Below, piece by piece: positions 62,254 through 64,000 of a stretch of 64,000 nucleotides of DNA; the stretch's first letter is position 1; each line of letters opens with the position of its first letter. Where the stretch lies: NCBI GenBank assembly GCA_937862815.1, contig CALMED010000006.1, forward strand, positions 163,804-227,803. The letters run 5' to 3'. The notes under the pieces were generated by a model, which saw nothing but the letters and a program-made list of their open reading frames with translations, did no database searches and was not told where the DNA came from. The DNA comes from an uncultured Chitinophagaceae bacterium. GTDB taxonomy: Bacteria > Bacteroidota > Bacteroidia > Chitinophagales > Chitinophagaceae. The position numbers and the translations under genes are program-made.

Positions 62254-62277
62254 AAAAAGCCCCCGTCGCCGGGGGCT
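62254..62277 (-). terminator. Intrinsic terminator after the repeat-domain gene
   Basis: Arms 62258-62265 and 62270-62277 (8 bp, loop TCGC); on the minus strand a short T run follows (complement of 62254-62258), 27 bp after the stop at 62304. The 62084-62253 stretch between holds no gene I can support. Confidence 0.75.
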
Positions 62278-62303
62278 CGAAGAAGGGTTCTTTTTTTATT
62301 GAC

Positions 62304-64000
62304 TCAATCTTTTACAAAGCGCAGCACATCCCGCTTGCCGGTATTGTCCCGCACTTCGATGGTGTAGATACCCTTGGCATAATTGCTCACGGGAATCTGA
62401 ATAGTGAGAGGCATACGCTGGGGCCGCTCCACTTTCTGGCGGTGTACCAGCTGGCCGCGGTTGTCGCGGATCATGATCAGGGCCGCATCGTTGCGCTCGG
62501 CAGGTGGCAGCGACAGGTAGATCACCGAAGTGGCCGGGTTGGGATACACTTTTGCATCGTAGGTAAGCAGGAGGCCAATTACCTCCACCACTACTGTATC
62601 CCGACCGATCGCGCCGCGGTTATCGGTTACCTGCAGTTCAAACTGGTAGGTACCTTGCTCGAGGTTGCTCACCACGGTATTGGGCTGTAAAGGAGTTTCA
62701 ATGCGATAAGATGCCGGTCCGGCGATCTTCTTCCAGGAATAGGCAATCACCTGTCCGTCGGGGTCGCTACCACTTCCGGCCAACGCTGCCGTATTGGCGG
62801 GCAGGGTGATGGAGCGGTCCGGTCCTGCATTGGCCACCGGGGGTTGATTGGGCACCGGGTTTACGGTTACCTGTACGGTATCGCGTGCGGTGGCCCCCCG
62901 GTTGTCGGTCACCCGCAACTCAAATCGATACACTCCTTCCACCAGGCCGGAAACCGTGGTCTGGGCGGATGCAGGGGTTGCAATGGTTCCGGAGGAAGGA
63001 CCGGCAACACGGGTCCACTGGAAAGATGCAATGGCACCATCTGCGTCCGTACCACTGCCGTTCAGCATAACGCTGTTGGTGGGAAGGGTGATGATAATAT
63101 CTGCTCCGGCGTTGGCCGCAGGAGGTTGGTTCAGAGCCGGGTTTACGGTTACACGCATGGTGTCGAGGGCATGGGCACCCTCGTTATCTGTTACCCGCAG
63201 TTCGAAAAGGTAGACTCCTTCCACGAGACCAGACACCGTTGTCTGGGCAGCTGTGGGCAGTGCAATGGTGCCGGCAGCCGGACCACTGATCTTCCTCCAC
63301 AAAAAGCCCATTACACTTCCGTCTGCATCCGCCCCACTGCCGTTGAGGGCAACACTGTTGGTGGGAAGCGTGATAGTAATATCCGCCCCGGCGTTGGCCG
63401 TAGGAGGTTGGTTGGGTGCCGGGTTCACCGTCACCTGCACGGTATCACGGCCAATCGCTCCCAGGTTATCCGTCACCCGTAATTCGTATTGGTAAATGCC
63501 CTGGGTGAGGTTGGTGACCGTGGTTTGTGCAGCCTGGGGGTTGGTGATGGTTCCGGAAGCAGGACCGGACACCCGGGTCCACTGGTACGCTACAATCGTA
63601 CCATCCACATCTGTACCACTGCCATTCAGGGTAACACTGTTAGGCGGCAGGGTGATGGTGATATCGGGACCGGCGTTGGCCGTGGGCGGTTGATTGGGAG
63701 CCGGGTTTACTGTTACCTGAACAGTATCGCGACCGATAGCACCCTGGTTATCCGTTACACGGAGTTCAAAACGATAAGTGCCTTGCACCATACCGCTCAC
63801 CGCGGTCTGGGCGGCGTTTGGGCTGGCAATGGTGGGGGTATTGGGGCCGCTGATGCGGGTCCACTGGAACGAGGCGATCGTGCCGTCCACATCGGTTCCA
63901 CTACCGTTGAGGGTAACCGAGTTGGTGGGCAGGGTGATGCTGAGGTCGGGACCGGCGTTGGCCGTGGGCGGTTGATTGGGAGCCGGGTTTACTGTTACCT
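62304..64000 (-). CDS. Repeat-rich T9SS cargo protein (N-terminus outside window)
   Basis: The frame is open from the right edge to the stop at 62304, at least 565 residues. At least five tandem Ig/PKD-like repeats of about 94 residues each carry the pattern QPPTANAGPDITITLPPNSV ... GSGTDVDG ... QWTRVSGP ... YELRVTDNLGAIGRDTVQVT. The last about 85 residues (VYPNPATSVIYLSLPPAE ... YAKGIYTIEVRDNTGKR) form a type-A sorting domain for type IX secretion. It is probably a surface or secreted enzyme/adhesin whose catalytic domain lies outside the window. The repeats are near-identical in DNA. Confidence 0.9.
   Translation of the reverse strand, partial: VTVNPAPNQPPTANAGPDLSITLPTNSVTLNGSGTDVDGTIASFQWTRISGPNTPTIASPNAAQTAVSGMVQGTYRFELRVTDNQGAIGRDTVQVTVNPAPNQPPTANAGPDITITLPPNSVTLNGSGTDVDGTIVAYQWTRVSGPASGTITNPQAAQTTVTNLTQGIYQYELRVTDNLGAIGRDTVQVTVNPAPNQPPTANAGADITITLPTNSVALNGSGADADGSVMGFLWRKISGPAAGTIALPTAAQTTVSGLVEGVYLFELRVTDNEGAHALDTMRVTVNPALNQPPAANAGADIIITLPTNSVMLNGSGTDADGAIASFQWTRVAGPSSGTIATPASAQTTVSGLVEGVYRFELRVTDNRGATARDTVQVTVNPVPNQPPVANAGPDRSITLPANTAALAGSGSDPDGQVIAYSWKKIAGPASYRIETPLQPNTVVSNLEQGTYQFELQVTDNRGAIGRDTVVVEVIGLLLTYDAKVYPNPATSVIYLSLPPAERNDAALIMIRDNRGQLVHRQKVERPQRMPLTIQIPVSNYAKGIYTIEVRDNTGKRDVLRFVKD

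Noticed and set aside
62304..64000. Regular repeats considered as a CRISPR array
   Set aside because: Units are 282 bp, in frame and code for Ig/PKD-like domains; there are no short identical repeats with unique spacers and no cas genes.

Overview
The window is a piece of a Bacteroidota chromosome, most likely a member of the Chitinophagaceae. Three lines of sequence evidence point there: type IX secretion sorting domains (a CHU_C gliding-type end at 27500-32728 and a type-A end at 62304-64000) together with a PorP/SprF protein; Bacteroidota-style -7 promoter boxes (TAnnTTTG) upstream of many genes with few Shine-Dalgarno sequences; and Bacteroidota-type LptD, large NagB and CtlX proteins. 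The core genome is clearly richer in G+C than the first 10.5 kb.

Region 1 (1 to about 10.5 kb) is accessory DNA. A run of about 21 small genes, nearly all on the minus strand and repeatedly joined by 4-base ATGA overlaps, faces a plus-strand repressor-like gene (9360-9785) across a 318-bp regulatory gap. It looks like one arm of an integrated provirus or plasmid-like element whose other end lies left of the window. It holds an HTH/excisionase-like protein, a winged-helix replication-protein candidate next to five 11-bp tandem repeats that look like iterons, an AbrB-like protein, a membrane-anchored HigB/Gp49-like protein, several very small membrane proteins, an LEA2-domain protein and a transglutaminase-like protein cut by the window edge. 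Intrinsic terminators split it into three transcription units. A HicBA-like pair and an inverted repeat mark the right border next to ung.

Region 2 (10.5-33.4 kb) is core genome: ung-plsC, then a cell-envelope block (lptD-like gene, periplasmic amidase, MlaD/MCE protein, OstA-like protein), nhaA, the NAD(P)HX repair enzyme, a methyltransferase, hppA (membrane pyrophosphatase), and a minus-strand operon of a WbqC-like gene, a 1742-residue secreted PKD protein and a PorP/SprF partner.

Region 3 (33.4-50.9 kb) carries an LEA2 lipoprotein, a heavy-metal-domain protein, pyrE, a Nudix hydrolase, a thioesterase, coaD, smc, a CrtA-like protein, two neighbouring guanidino-group hydrolases (arginine deiminase-like and CtlX), a CHAD protein, an RmlD-like reductase, a prolyl oligopeptidase, and the glycolytic pair pfkA-pyk.

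Region 4 (50.9-64 kb) starts with a tight 5-oxoprolinase operon (pxpB-pxpC-pxpA, an Nramp-fold transporter lacking the metal motifs, and a 2H phosphoesterase), then a CocE-type peptidase, a 383-bp gene-free stretch with a MITE-like element and a REP-like palindrome, a GH20 hexosaminidase with a NagB-PIG-L fusion (amino-sugar salvage), tRNA-Arg(ACG), and a truncated repeat-rich T9SS cargo protein. No CRISPR array, rRNA or complete insertion sequence was seen.
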